From assembly GCF_947495325.1 (NCBI RefSeq), contig NZ_CANLYK010000002.1, forward strand, positions 1,054,001 through 1,118,000: a stretch of 64,000 nt of DNA, given 5' to 3'. Positions within the stretch are counted from its first letter, which is position 1; every line of letters starts with the position of its first letter. The notes under the pieces were generated by a model. The model ran no database searches. It was not told where the DNA came from and worked only from the letters and a program-made list of their open reading frames with translations. The stretch is from an uncultured Allomuricauda sp. (GTDB taxonomy: Bacteria; Bacteroidota; Bacteroidia; Flavobacteriales; Flavobacteriaceae). This document shows positions 30,916 to 41,083 of this stretch, piece by piece. Both the position numbers and the translations under genes were made by a program.

Positions 30916-33900
30916 TCATCGTGATACTTTAATCCATTTGCCCTTATTCCGAGCATAAGCGGTATTGTCGTACATAGCTTCAACCTGGGAGCCAGGTAAA
31001 TAATAGTCACCCAAAAAGGAAGCATTCAGTTTTATGGTAAAAGTTTTGGCCTTCTTTGCACCTAAATCAAAATAGAAGTTAGTCCTATCATCACGAGTAT
31101 CAATATAATCGGCCTTGCTAGAATTTGGGTCACCTCCACCTGCATAGGATGTATTCACAATTTCCCATCCGCTTGGAACAATCTGTGTCAATGCCAAGTT
31201 ATCATAATAATCATTGGTGGAGTTGAAAACGGTCAACTGTGCTTGTAACTCAGTTCCTTGACGAAGCTCAGTTACATTAATAGAATTTCCAACAGCATCA
31301 AGATACTTTACAGATAACGTTAGATTTTGCTGTTGCGCCAATTCTTGACCCACGGGTAGTTTTCCAGTTTGGGTAAGCGTAGCATAAATGGTATTGCCTT
31401 GATTATTTTTGATAAGTATTTCACCTTTTGCTGAGGAGATTGAAATACTTCGTTGCGCAATAGCCCTATCTGTTTTTACCGCTACTTCTTTTCCATTATT
31501 TGTGAAAGTCAAATCAAGGGATTTACCCCCATTTTTTGCAACCATTTTGGACATGGACAATAAAGCAAATGCGGTCTCTTGCGTGCTATACCATCTTTGT
31601 GAGGATAGGTTTTTTGCCAATGAAACAGCCAATTCCCGTTGTTGGGAGTCTCCAAGTATGACCATAGTTTCCAAAGCCATCGCCCTATTCCTGAATACTG
31701 AACCATAAGTTCGGTAATTATAAGAATTAGGTGTAAAATTGATGTTTGCAGTTTGGGCAAGTTCTTTGGCAACATCTTTTTTACCCACCAATGCATAAGC
31801 AGCTGCTAATCTCCATTTAGCTTCATTACTTAGATTTTTGGATTCACGCAATCTGTTCATAGCTGCCAATTCTGGCTGCTGTGCTAAAGCCAAGGTGTAC
31901 AGACGATATGCTTGGGCAATATCATTATTGTAACGAGTACTTTGATTGCTCCATTGACGGGCCGTATTTTTTTGATAGCGTAGCCAATTGCTCAAAAATG
32001 TCAACGGTAGCTGATACCCTTTTTGTTTGGCCTCCAACATAAAATGACCTGCATAGGATGTTCCCCAATCATCTGCACTTCCATAACCGGACCAATAGCT
32101 CAAACCACCATTTGGTACTTGAAAATCGTTAAGCCTCTTAATGGCAGCTTTTACATTTTTTTCAATTTCCTTTTTCTTGTCAAAAGTGATATCAAGTACT
32201 TCTGCTAAAAACAATTGTGGGAAAGCTGCAGATGTAGTTTGTTCTACACAACCATGGGGGTACTGAAGCAAGTACTCCATTCTTTTTGAAAAGTCCATAG
32301 GTGGAAGGGTTGAAAATTCAACAAATGCTGTATTGGTTCCTGACGTTCCAAAGGTTTCAAAAGAAATGGTCTTTGATTGATTTTCGGCTATCGTGTACAA
32401 TGTACTTTTAGTAGTTATTGGATTAGGATTTTCTACGTCGATTTCAGTTTCGTTGCTTGCGCTTTCTCCATTCCCAGATGCTGTGACTTTTATGGTTTGA
32501 AATGATTTTGTTGGATTTACCTTAAAATCAAAATTTACAATTTGCTCGCCAACTGAATTGAAGGTGATATTTTTTGATGTAGGCCCGATTGCTTCCAGAG
32601 CTTTTCCTGCATCAATTGAAACCTTTACATTTTTGACCTTTTTTTCCATCGCGAAAACGGTAACGGGAATGGTCACTTTTTCTCCAGGAGATAATTTTCG
32701 AGGTATTGAGGTCAATACCATTAACGGTTTCCGCACTGGAGTAGTCTTTTCCGTATTGCCATAGGCACTGTTCTTATTTCCTGCAACAACCATTGTTCGT
32801 ACAGAGCCTACATAATTGGGCATTTCAACAGTGTGAGACGCTTTTTCACCTGCTTTTAAGGTGAACGGCCCTAGATAGGTAACAACAGGCTTAAACCGTT
32901 GTGCTTTTCTATTTTTAGCTCCCTCACCAATTCCACCACCACCGATGGCATAAATATTATCTACACTGATGGAGTAGGCACCCATGACATCGTCAAAAAT
33001 ATCAAAAGTCTTTACGCCTAAAGCTTGTCTGGCATAGAATGAAGCATGAATATCTGGGGTTTTAAATCGGGTTAAATCCAATAGACCTTCATCAACAACT
33101 GCCAAGGAATAGGTCATTGACTTTTCATTGGCCTCCGAGACGGTCACCTTAAAGGATTTTTTCGGTTCCAAAACTTCTGGCATTTTGAGTTCTGGTTTTA
33201 GAAAGGTGGCTGGATTTTCAACGAGTAAAGGAACCACGCCATACAAACGAATGGGCAGATCGTTTGCTACTTGTCCATGAGGTTGTAGCAAGGATATGTT
33301 GATGTAGGCATTGGGAGCCATATCAGCTGTGATTGGAATGGTAGCTTTTGTCTCTTTTGCAGAGGTTTCAATCCATTGTTGTGATAAAACTTCAGAACCG
33401 TTTTCAATACTTACCAAAGCCCTGCTCCCTAAATCTGATGGAAAAGTTACCACAGCTTGATCTCCAAGCGTATACTTTTCCTTGTCAGCTGAAAAAATTA
33501 AAATTTTCGAACTTTCAGTATCACCAGACGCCGGTCTTCTCCACCAGTTTCTATAAAAATAAGCTGTCCGCCCAGTGGCATGTCCAGAATCTTCATCAAT
33601 AACCCGAATCAGAAAACGCCCGCCATCGTCATCAGGAATGTTTACTTTAAAATTCGCTTTTCCATCGGCTCCAGTTGTTACCGACATTTCCTTAAATGAA
33701 CGATGCACTGTTGCATTTTCATAACGGGAAAGATTGTCATAACCACGGTTCCACCACCAACGCCATTCTATTTTATATACTTTGACTTTGAGCTTTCTAT
33801 TACCAGCTTGTTTTCCATCTGCATTAACCGAAACTACATCAAACGTTGTGTCTTCATCGGTTAAAAACGAACCGTATTGCCTTGCTTTTGGGGAACGTAA

Positions 33901-36489
33901 CCCAACAAAATGTGAAAAAGGCGCTAATTTTTTGGAGAAAACATCGATGGAAAAATCTCCTCCGCCTTCAAATACTTTTGTGGTAAAAGTGGCTTGCAAC
34001 ATGCCTGGAGCATTATTGTTGGCATTGATTTTTTTATCAATATTGAGTAGCCCCTCTCCATCCAATTTTGAAGAAATAAATTGAAGCTCAGTCTCATTAA
34101 AGGTTCGAACAGGATCTTGAAAAACATATCCCTTATGGCCAGGAAAAGCATTGGAAGCTTGCTGTAATTTAGCGTTGATATCAATTTTTAAATTTCTAGC
34201 AGGTGCTCCATGTAGCCACTGTACTATAGCTTTCCCTTTGTTATTTTGGTTAGCTTTTAAAACTTCATCTTCAAAAGCAAAATCAACCTTCAACCTATTG
34301 GGTTTAACGGTAGCAATTTTTAGGCTTTTGTTGAATTGTGCTCCACCAACAATGATTTTGGCGTTCCAAGTTCCTGTGGGCGAAGTAGCTTTTGTAGGGA
34401 TGGGGAAGTAATAAAAATCACCTTCTTTTTTGGCATACAATCCATCAGCAACAGGTATGGTACCATCTTTAAGTACATTTCGTTGCACTAATTTTCCTCG
34501 GGCATCATTAACTTCTATGGTTACGGGGTGGCTTGCAGGTAATGGATTTGCTTTATCATCAAGGACAAAGGTAAGATGGACAGGGTCGCCAGGTCGGTGC
34601 ACACCTCTTTCCGTATAGATAAAACCTTGCAGTCCACTTTGTAATTCTTCTCCGGAAACATCAAACTTACTTAATGAAAGTGCATTGCCGTCCGCAAGTT
34701 TTGCATAGGCAAAATTGTTGTTCTTTTCGGCAACCGCAAAAGCAATAGATGCTTCTCCATCGTAAACTCCAAATCCAGAAGCATCTGTTGTTACTTCAGC
34801 CAGAAGTTGCTGCTGAAAATTATATAATTTGATATTTGTATTTGCTTCGGGGTTTGTGGTCAAAAGATTCGTTGTAGCAAAATGGTAAGAACGATTATTT
34901 CCTTTTTTTACAATAAACCCCAAATCACTTCCTAAAAGATTTGTTGTTGCAATTCTGTTTGCATTATAATAAGCTTGGTGGCAAGGGTTATCTTCTTCTT
35001 CCCAGTTATAATTGTAGTTTCTCCAATAATAAATCTCATTGTCCCAATAGCGTTCTTCTAAAGCTTCATCACTTAGATCTTGGGAATCAGTATTATTTGA
35101 TGCATAATTTTCTGTTTCATCTTCGGAACTTTCTGAAGCTGCACATTCATAGGAAGTATGTTCTTTTTTAAAACTGAACTCTATTCGATATAAAGACCCG
35201 GGATTGACTTTCATTAATTCTGATAAATCAAGAGCATGCGCCTTCCAAAAACTCGTGTCATCATCCTTGGTTTCTTTAAGAGGAATTACTTTGTAAGCTA
35301 CTCTGCGTCCCACAGGTCTAAGGTCTGAGCTGTATTCTTGCGTTAGATTGTTGTTTTGAAGGTATTGCAGCATATTGTTCTCAAAAACCTGTATCACCCG
35401 TACTTCGACAGCAGAAAGGTTAACGGTTTCAAAATAGATGGGTGTTGATGTGGCATTGGGTAAAATGGTTCCTTTGGAAATTAGCCGTATGTTTGGTTTT
35501 AACTGTTCAAAAGAGACCAATTCTGAAAATGATTTTTTAAGTGCGTAACCATATTCACTTTTAATGCCTTCAAATGCATTAACACGTACTTGACCCATTA
35601 TTCGGTTTGAAGGGTAGACCTTCAAAACATTTCCGTTGATTTCATATCGTAAACTTTGGGCATTTTCAATGGTGACCAACCCATTCAGGTTTTGATTCTG
35701 TTTCAAGGGATCTGAAAAATTAAGGGTCAAAGCAGCGTTGGGAGCCGTTGAGGTTTTGGCATCTATGACAATAAATTTGTTTAATCCAGGGATTACATAT
35801 TTTTCAGAGCCATTATTATCTGCACCAATATCTTTTCCGTTCCAATTAATGATTAGCTCAGTATCATCTGTTTTACGCGGAATACTATCAATTTTGAAGG
35901 TGAAATACCTAGCGTCTTCGCTACTATTGTCCCATTTTACAGGAATTTTTTTATCGTTTTGAATAGCGGAAAGCACATGGTCTATTTTTTCAGCACTCAG
36001 AATATCAGAGGCTTCTAAAGTACCTGTTAGGTATTGCCAATTTTTACTATAGGACTGTAGATTCCCTAAATTGATTTTAAAATTTGGAGTAATCGTTTTA
36101 AAACTAAACGTATAGTTTTTGAAATCACTTTTAATATTCTCAAAAAGCTTACCCAGTGAAAGATCAATAACGTATTCCGTATTCGGTTTTAAATATTCTG
36201 AAGGTTGAAAAGTTAGTTCTCTTCCGTTTTCAATAGCCAATTTCCCTTCAACTTTTGGTGTTATTTTCAAGTATTCTGATGGGAGTTCTTGAGCAAGCTC
36301 AAACTGATCCAGTTGTTGGGCTAAGACAATAGTGATGGTGGTTGAAATACTTTGATTTCCATTGGTGTGATAACTAATATAATCCTTGAATTTAAATAGG
36401 TTATCCGTATCAGCAGAGTCTTTCTTTTTTTTACAGGAAACGGATAGAATAAGTGCGGAAATCAAAAAAAAACGAAAAAAGCGTACCAT
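30916..36489 (-). CDS. bacterial alpha-2-macroglobulin lipoprotein
   Basis: This 1857-residue secreted protease trap is anchored as a lipoprotein (FFLISALILSVSC, Cys19, then a Lys run). The thioester motif GCVEQ is intact at 1413-1417, so the protein can bind attackers covalently. Earlier domains include the MG repeats, an A2M_N region around LQGFIYTERGVHRPGDPV and a bait/ANA segment. After the thioester comes an alpha-toroid of helical pairs, then a C-terminal MG-like domain. An unusual acidic, Asn/Trp/Tyr-rich insert lies near 455-510. It is the first gene of the operon with pbpC. Confidence 0.94.
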   Translation of the reverse strand: MVRFFRFFLISALILSVSCKKKKDSADTDNLFKFKDYISYHTNGNQSISTTITIVLAQQLDQFELAQELPSEYLKITPKVEGKLAIENGRELTFQPSEYLKPNTEYVIDLSLGKLFENIKSDFKNYTFSFKTITPNFKINLGNLQSYSKNWQYLTGTLEASDILSAEKIDHVLSAIQNDKKIPVKWDNSSEDARYFTFKIDSIPRKTDDTELIINWNGKDIGADNNGSEKYVIPGLNKFIVIDAKTSTAPNAALTLNFSDPLKQNQNLNGLVTIENAQSLRYEINGNVLKVYPSNRIMGQVRVNAFEGIKSEYGYALKKSFSELVSFEQLKPNIRLISKGTILPNATSTPIYFETVNLSAVEVRVIQVFENNMLQYLQNNNLTQEYSSDLRPVGRRVAYKVIPLKETKDDDTSFWKAHALDLSELMKVNPGSLYRIEFSFKKEHTSYECAASESSEDETENYASNNTDSQDLSDEALEERYWDNEIYYWRNYNYNWEEEDNPCHQAYYNANRIATTNLLGSDLGFIVKKGNNRSYHFATTNLLTTNPEANTNIKLYNFQQQLLAEVTTDASGFGVYDGEASIAFAVAEKNNNFAYAKLADGNALSLSKFDVSGEELQSGLQGFIYTERGVHRPGDPVHLTFVLDDKANPLPASHPVTIEVNDARGKLVQRNVLKDGTIPVADGLYAKKEGDFYYFPIPTKATSPTGTWNAKIIVGGAQFNKSLKIATVKPNRLKVDFAFEDEVLKANQNNKGKAIVQWLHGAPARNLKIDINAKLQQASNAFPGHKGYVFQDPVRTFNETELQFISSKLDGEGLLNIDKKINANNNAPGMLQATFTTKVFEGGGDFSIDVFSKKLAPFSHFVGLRSPKARQYGSFLTDEDTTFDVVSVNADGKQAGNRKLKVKVYKIEWRWWWNRGYDNLSRYENATVHRSFKEMSVTTGADGKANFKVNIPDDDGGRFLIRVIDEDSGHATGRTAYFYRNWWRRPASGDTESSKILIFSADKEKYTLGDQAVVTFPSDLGSRALVSIENGSEVLSQQWIETSAKETKATIPITADMAPNAYINISLLQPHGQVANDLPIRLYGVVPLLVENPATFLKPELKMPEVLEPKKSFKVTVSEANEKSMTYSLAVVDEGLLDLTRFKTPDIHASFYARQALGVKTFDIFDDVMGAYSISVDNIYAIGGGGIGEGAKNRKAQRFKPVVTYLGPFTLKAGEKASHTVEMPNYVGSVRTMVVAGNKNSAYGNTEKTTPVRKPLMVLTSIPRKLSPGEKVTIPVTVFAMEKKVKNVKVSIDAGKALEAIGPTSKNITFNSVGEQIVNFDFKVNPTKSFQTIKVTASGNGESASNETEIDVENPNPITTKSTLYTIAENQSKTISFETFGTSGTNTAFVEFSTLPPMDFSKRMEYLLQYPHGCVEQTTSAAFPQLFLAEVLDITFDKKKEIEKNVKAAIKRLNDFQVPNGGLSYWSGYGSADDWGTSYAGHFMLEAKQKGYQLPLTFLSNWLRYQKNTARQWSNQSTRYNNDIAQAYRLYTLALAQQPELAAMNRLRESKNLSNEAKWRLAAAYALVGKKDVAKELAQTANINFTPNSYNYRTYGSVFRNRAMALETMVILGDSQQRELAVSLAKNLSSQRWYSTQETAFALLSMSKMVAKNGGKSLDLTFTNNGKEVAVKTDRAIAQRSISISSAKGEILIKNNQGNTIYATLTQTGKLPVGQELAQQQNLTLSVKYLDAVGNSINVTELRQGTELQAQLTVFNSTNDYYDNLALTQIVPSGWEIVNTSYAGGGDPNSSKADYIDTRDDRTNFYFDLGAKKAKTFTIKLNASFLGDYYLPGSQVEAMYDNTAYARNKGKWIKVSR

Positions 36490-36749
36490 CTAAAAAGGAA
36501 TTAATTACACAATGTGTTTAGCCAAAGACAAGATAGCTCAAAAATAGATAGAGGGGCTTTAAAGTTTATAGGTGGTGCGTTAGTATTTACGGATGGCTGT
36601 TATGGGATGGATTGAGCGTTAGGAAAGATTTATGATTTTAACCAAGAGGACTATTGCTCAAAAATAACTTGAGTGATATGAGGATGGTGTTGGTTTTGGG
36701 GCCAGTACTTCTTTATCTAGTTACAGATTGACTGTATTCATGTTAGAAT

Positions 36750-37208
36750 CTAAAGGTTAACCGTAAATACTCCTCCGCTTACTTCTCCCAGATTGATTTC
36801 TACATCATTTATTTCAATTGCGGTTAGAAAAGGAATGCCGCCACAGCACTCGCTCTCATCGGAAAGCTCAAAAATTGTGCGTATTGTGAATGAGTCATCA
36901 TCTCCAAGCGCTACAACATAATTATAATTGCCTGCAGTCCAATCTGAATCCTGAATCAAAAGAGCTGGACGGTCATTTATGCTTGATAGGAATTCAACAG
37001 CGGTTTGCGCATTGTCATCATCTATAACCACATCATCTCCATTGTAAGAGCCAAAATCAAAAACATTTTCTCCATCCTGTAGTACCTCAAAACCCAAAAC
37101 GGGGAGTCCGGCGCACAATACATTGGAACAGCTATCGGTTGTTGTATCCAAACAGGAAATAAATAAACATAGTGGTAAACAAAGTAATAGAAGTCGTTTA
37201 AGGATCAT
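36750..37208 (-). CDS. small lipoprotein with C-terminal SECCGG motif
   Basis: This 152-residue protein has a lipoprotein signal (LLLLCLPLCLFISC, Cys19). The mature part is acidic and beta-rich, with paired cysteines early (CSNVLC) and a vicinal pair late (ESECCGG). The next gene upstream encodes a protein of the same plan, so the two are paralogues. The domain is unnamed. It may bind an extracellular ligand or stabilise itself by disulfides; nothing in the neighbours decides. Confidence 0.75.
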   Translation of the reverse strand: MILKRLLLLCLPLCLFISCLDTTTDSCSNVLCAGLPVLGFEVLQDGENVFDFGSYNGDDVVIDDDNAQTAVEFLSSINDRPALLIQDSDWTAGNYNYVVALGDDDSFTIRTIFELSDESECCGGIPFLTAIEINDVEINLGEVSGGVFTVNL

Positions 37209-37270
37209 GAGTGATTTATTTTGAATTATAGAATAACAAAACAGTAATTAAAAATAAAGTTTTTAACCTT

Positions 37271-37753
37271 TTAATCTGAAATAAATATAGTGAGTCTTAA
37301 TGGTAAAGTACCATACTGGCTAAACTCATTGACAACATTATGTACGGATACACCATCAATGTTTGTGTATGGGCCACAGCATTCACTACCTTCTCCATAG
37401 GAAGTGTTTAGAGTGAAATTAAAAACAACTCCGTCGGTAATCCTAACTTCATATCCAATTTCACCAAAACTTTGGTTTTCTAAATCCAGTACCAAAACAT
37501 CCTCATCCTCAAAATCTTTTTGAATTTTAAAATTCGTTGCGGTATCCTGCAAGTCAGTAATTGTAATTTGGGAAGGAGAATAGACCCCATTGGAAATTAA
37601 GTTGTCATCTGTTTCCTGATCAATGAATTTTATCGATATTGAATTATCAACGCTTAGGCAGGTTACTGCAGCACAATTTATTTCAATTTCTTCATCACTA
37701 CATAATGTGGCCGCCAAGAGCATTGAGGCAAAAAAACATTTCTTTAGAAACAT
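37271..37753 (-). CDS. secreted paralogue of the SECCGG lipoprotein
   Basis: This 160-residue protein has the same layout as the 152-aa neighbour: signal peptide (KKCFFASMLLAATLC), early Cys pair (INCAAVTC), a beta-rich acidic centre and a late GSECCGPY. The putative lipobox has Leu just before Cys, which is atypical, so lipidation is less sure than in the neighbour. The two genes lie 62 bp apart on the same strand and probably arose by tandem duplication. Confidence 0.75.
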   Translation of the reverse strand: MFLKKCFFASMLLAATLCSDEEIEINCAAVTCLSVDNSISIKFIDQETDDNLISNGVYSPSQITITDLQDTATNFKIQKDFEDEDVLVLDLENQSFGEIGYEVRITDGVVFNFTLNTSYGEGSECCGPYTNIDGVSVHNVVNEFSQYGTLPLRLTIFISD

Positions 37754-37835
37754 TTACTTGATTTGTTTGAAGATGTTTGGTAAAGTGAAAGGTTGCGCTG
37801 GAAGTTTATAACCGTTCTTATGAATCCAATACATA

Positions 37836-38624
37836 TCACCAACCACCTGAAGCACCACCGCCTCCAAAACCGCCTCCACCGAAGCCTCCACCAAATCCAC
37901 CAGAACCGAAACCACCCCCTCCAAATCCTCCTCCAGAAGATCTTGAACTACGGCCCATATTACTTAAGATAATCATATCCCAGATGTCCATTCCTGTTTT
38001 TCGACCTCCGCCGCGACCTCCACGATTGTTTTTGTTTCTTCTGGAAAGAATAATGATGATAATAATGAAGATGATAAACGGAAGCAATGATTCAAATTTA
38101 AACCCTTGATCATTGCCAAAAGAGCGTTCTTCCTTGAATTCGCCGTTCAATACTTGGAAAATAGCATCCGAACCCTTATCCAATCCACCATAATAATCAC
38201 CTTTTTTAAATTCTGGGATAATAATGGATTCTATAATCCGCTTGGACATAAAATCTGTTAGGGCGCCTTCTACCCCATACCCGGTATTAATGGCTATTTT
38301 TCTATCATCTTTGGCCAACAGAACAAGTATGCCATTGTCTTTTTCCGCTTGCCCAATTCCCCATTTTTGACCCCATTGTGCGCCTAAATAATTAATATTT
38401 TCTCCTTCAGTAGAACTTATTATTGCAACAACAATTTGTGTAGAGGTACTATCGGAATATCGAATTAATTTTTGTTCCAAGGCCTTGCTTTGAGAAGCGG
38501 GCAGTAGATTTACATAATCATAAATACTTGTTTGTTTTTTTGGCTTTTCCGGGATGGCAAACTGTCCCCATCCTATGGAAATACAGCATAAGGCAATAAG
38601 AAGATTAACCTTTGGATATGGCAT
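37836..38624 (-). CDS. TPM-domain membrane protein, YgcG type
   Basis: This 262-residue protein has a signal peptide (NLLIALCCISIGWGQF) and a TPM domain (about 28-165) with YDYVNLLPASQSKALEQKL, IVVAIISSTEGE and the conserved NGILVLLAKDDRKIAINTGYGVEG. One membrane helix follows (LLPFIIFIIIIIIL). The long C-terminal tail is made almost only of Gly, Phe and Ser. TPM proteins are tied to membrane-complex quality control, with weak phosphatase reports; the precise role is unknown. It overlaps the next TPM gene by 20 bp and forms an operon with lemA. Confidence 0.9.
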   Translation of the reverse strand: MPYPKVNLLIALCCISIGWGQFAIPEKPKKQTSIYDYVNLLPASQSKALEQKLIRYSDSTSTQIVVAIISSTEGENINYLGAQWGQKWGIGQAEKDNGILVLLAKDDRKIAINTGYGVEGALTDFMSKRIIESIIIPEFKKGDYYGGLDKGSDAIFQVLNGEFKEERSFGNDQGFKFESLLPFIIFIIIIIILSRRNKNNRGGRGGGRKTGMDIWDMIILSNMGRSSRSSGGGFGGGGFGSGGFGGGFGGGGFGGGGASGGW

Positions 38625-39042
38625 CGCTCAATTCATTGGTGTCATTGTGGTTCCATGGAAAATGAGCCTCTAGTTCCTTTCCAGTTTTTAATACGCCCTC
38701 AACAATACCTTGTTTAAAAGCACCATTTTTAAAATACGATGAAATCAGGTCTTTTGTAGTATCCCAAAAACCCTTTGGAACGGCCCTGTCAATGCCGCTA
38801 TCTCCATAAATGACAAATTTTTTGTCATCAACGGCCACATATAGCAAAACACCATTTTCCTCTTTGGTATTATCCATTTTAAGAAAATGAAATAGTTGTT
38901 GGGCCCTGCTAAAGTGATCTATTTTGGCTGTAGCTTCAATATGGACCCTAATTTCTCCTGAAGTGTTTTTTTCGGCTTCGAGAATGGCTTCAACAATCTC
39001 CTGTTCCTCTTCAGCAGTTAAAAATTTCTCTACGTGCGACAT
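38605..39042 (-). CDS. soluble TPM-domain protein
   Basis: This 145-residue protein is a second TPM domain without signal peptide or membrane helix. It matches the family at LTAEEEQEIVEAILEAEKNTSGEIRVHIEA, NGVLLYVAVDDKKFVIYGDSGID and GFWDTTKDLISSYFKNGAFKQGI. It lies between lemA (2 bp) and the membrane TPM gene (20-bp overlap). The lemA-TPM-TPM order is widespread in Bacteroidota, suggesting that the three act together at the membrane. Confidence 0.9.
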   Translation of the reverse strand: MSHVEKFLTAEEEQEIVEAILEAEKNTSGEIRVHIEATAKIDHFSRAQQLFHFLKMDNTKEENGVLLYVAVDDKKFVIYGDSGIDRAVPKGFWDTTKDLISSYFKNGAFKQGIVEGVLKTGKELEAHFPWNHNDTNELSDAISKG

Positions 39043-39044
39043 AC

Positions 39045-39644
39045 TTAATTAAAATCGAAGTTCACATCTGGTGCATTTTCAGAACCTGGATTGGAGCTAA
39101 ATAATGCAACTGGGTCAAAATTGGCAATGCTGGCAATTATATTGGTTGGGATTTTCTCAATCGTAATATTGTATTCTCCAGCTATATCATTGAACCTGTT
39201 GCGCTCTACATTAATTCTATTTTCCGTACCCTCTAACTGTGACTGTAATTCCAGGAAGTTTTGATTGGATTTAAGATCTGGGTAGCGTTCCACAGTGACC
39301 AAAAGCCTTGAAAGTGCCGAAGAAAGCCCGGTTTGGGCCTGTTGAAATTGCGACAATTGTTCTGGGGTAATATTATTGGCATCTATGGTCGTGGAAGTTG
39401 CGTTGGCACGAGCTTCAATGACATCTTTTAAGGTGCCTCTTTCAAAATCTGCAGCTCCTTGTACTGTTTTTACCAAGTTGCCTATTAAATCGCTCCTTCT
39501 TTGATAGGAACTTTCAACATTGGCCCATTGTTTTGTGGCCTGCCCCTTCATATCAACCAAAGTGTTGTTGGTTTTTACGTACCAGCCCCCAAGTAAAATG
39601 GCTAGCACAACAAGTGCGATTATGGCAAGAATACCCTTTTTCAT
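39045..39644 (-). CDS. LemA family protein
   Basis: This 199-residue protein has one N-terminal membrane helix (ILAIIALVVLAILLGGWYV) and then the long helical LemA domain. Conserved parts are VDMKGQATKQWANVESSYQRRSDLIGNLVKTVQG and the block YPDLKSNQNFLELQSQLEGTENRINVERNRFNDI. It heads the lemA-TPM-TPM operon. The molecular function of LemA is not established. Confidence 0.94.
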   Translation of the reverse strand: MKKGILAIIALVVLAILLGGWYVKTNNTLVDMKGQATKQWANVESSYQRRSDLIGNLVKTVQGAADFERGTLKDVIEARANATSTTIDANNITPEQLSQFQQAQTGLSSALSRLLVTVERYPDLKSNQNFLELQSQLEGTENRINVERNRFNDIAGEYNITIEKIPTNIIASIANFDPVALFSSNPGSENAPDVNFDFN

Positions 39645-39672
39645 GTTCTCGGTTTTAGTGTTTATAGTGTTA

Positions 39673-40002
39673 TTATAATTGTTCTTTTATTTTCAGAAGT
39701 TCAGCACGTACTTTTTGTAGTTTTTGTACTACCTCAAAAGTTGAGAGGGTTTTTTGCTTTTCTTCCTTTAGATGTGTTTTGGCCCCTTCCAAGGTAAACC
39801 CACGTTCTTTTACCAAGTGGTAGATCAGTTGCAGGTTTGTTATATCCTGTGGGGTAAATTTTCGATTTCCCTTTGCATTTTTTTTTGGTTGAAGTACATC
39901 GAACTCCCTTTCCCAAAATCGAATTAAAGATGTGTTTACGCCAAATGCCTTGGCTACTTCTCCTATGCCGTAATATCGTTTTTCAGGAAGATCTACGTGC
40001 AT
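39673..40002 (-). CDS. MerR-family transcriptional regulator
   Basis: This 109-residue protein has an N-terminal MerR winged helix (YYGIGEVAKAFGVNTSLIRFWEREFDVLQPKKNAKGNRKFTPQDITNLQLIYHLVKERGFTLEGAKTHL) and a short C-terminal coiled coil. There is no effector domain or metal-binding cysteine. Such short MerR proteins are standard in Flavobacteria, next to an M23 peptidase. Its start shares one base with the stop of the peptidase gene (TAATG). Confidence 0.92.
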   Translation of the reverse strand: MHVDLPEKRYYGIGEVAKAFGVNTSLIRFWEREFDVLQPKKNAKGNRKFTPQDITNLQLIYHLVKERGFTLEGAKTHLKEEKQKTLSTFEVVQKLQKVRAELLKIKEQL

Positions 40003-40979
40003 TAATCCAGGGATTGGTTTTCTTGGTTGGCGAATTTGAGCATATTTTCAAACTCTTCCGCCGTCAAACTTCCATAATAGAAGTTAATGGGGTTGATGCG
40101 TTCTTCGTCCTTAAAGACTTCATAATGAAGATGAGGAGCTTCAGAACGACCAGTGTTTCCCACAAAGCCAATCAAATCGCCACGTTTTACCTTTTGGCCT
40201 TTGCTAACGTTGTACTTGCTTAAATGTGCATACAGGGACATATAGCCATAACCATGGTCTATTCTAATGTGTTTGCCATAACCGGATGATCGGTTATCGG
40301 CTCTTTTAACAGTTCCATCTCCAGTAGCATAAATGGGAACGCCTCTTGGTGCTGTAAAATCCATGCCCCAATGCATCTTCCGAGCCTTCGTAAAAGGATC
40401 GGAGCGCCACCCATAACCTGATGCCATTCTTGTTAGATCTTCATTTCTAACGGGTTGTATGGCAGGGATGGCCGCTAAAAGCTTTTCTTTTTCTTCAGCC
40501 AATTTGGCAATCTCATCCAATGATTTTGATTGGATTACCATTTGTTTCTGAATGATGTCCAAACGTTGCGTAGCATTGATAATGATTTCTGAATTGTTGA
40601 AACCTTCTAAAGATTTATATCGATTTACACCACCAAAACCAGCTTTACGTTGCTCTTCTGGAATTGGGTTTGCTTCAAAATATAGTCTGTAAATATTATT
40701 GTCACGGTCTTCAATGTTACCGAGAACCTGTTCTATTTGCTCCATCTTCTTTCCAAGAATCTCATATTGAAGTTCATAATTACGCACCTCACGTTCCAAA
40801 GAAAGTTCCTTGGGAGTGTTCAACAAGTTGGTGTTCAATAATACAATAAGACCTAGAAATCCGAACAATGCGGCACCAACAATGAAAAAGAAGAGATTCC
40901 GATACCTTTTGGATTTCTTAGGTTCAATCTTTCGATATGAAAGTGTATCAGGATCGTAATAGTACTTAACTTTAGACAT
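40002..40979 (-). CDS. M23-family zinc peptidase (LytM domain)
   Basis: This 325-residue envelope protein has a short cytoplasmic N terminus and a membrane helix (LFFFIVGAALFGFLGLIVLL, about 29-48). A coiled coil follows (about 60-180) and then the LytM domain. The zinc site shows as MHWGMDFTAPRG (H-x3-D) and APHLHYEVF (HxH). It cleaves peptidoglycan cross-bridges or regulates amidases. It is divergent from alaS and coupled to the MerR gene downstream. Confidence 0.94.
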   Translation of the reverse strand: MSKVKYYYDPDTLSYRKIEPKKSKRYRNLFFFIVGAALFGFLGLIVLLNTNLLNTPKELSLEREVRNYELQYEILGKKMEQIEQVLGNIEDRDNNIYRLYFEANPIPEEQRKAGFGGVNRYKSLEGFNNSEIIINATQRLDIIQKQMVIQSKSLDEIAKLAEEKEKLLAAIPAIQPVRNEDLTRMASGYGWRSDPFTKARKMHWGMDFTAPRGVPIYATGDGTVKRADNRSSGYGKHIRIDHGYGYMSLYAHLSKYNVSKGQKVKRGDLIGFVGNTGRSEAPHLHYEVFKDEERINPINFYYGSLTAEEFENMLKFANQENQSLD

Positions 40980-40994
40980 GAAGGGATTTTATCC

Positions 40995-41002
40995 TATTTT
41001 TG
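40995..41002 (+). promoter_or_regulatory. alaS -7 element TATTTTTG
   Basis: This is an exact TAnnTTTG match, 82 bp before ATG 41084. It overlaps the longest alaS frame (from 41000), which therefore cannot be the real start. Confidence 0.55.
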
Positions 41003-41083
41003 CGCATTCTTTTAAAGAAAACAAACAAATATAAAAATTGTTTTGCTTTAAATGTTAAATTTAATAAAACCCTAGCAATTCCA

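Noticed and set aside
36490-36749. Hidden gene between the macroglobulin and the 152-aa lipoprotein
   Set aside because: All frames are short or lack starts; only a minus-strand TATTTTTG (36546-36539) without a good -33 partner is seen.
37836-37980. Gly-rich coding repeats at the TPM protein end as a CRISPR or DNA repeat
   Set aside because: The periodicity reflects Gly-Phe-Gly codons of the protein tail; there are no equal-length spacers.
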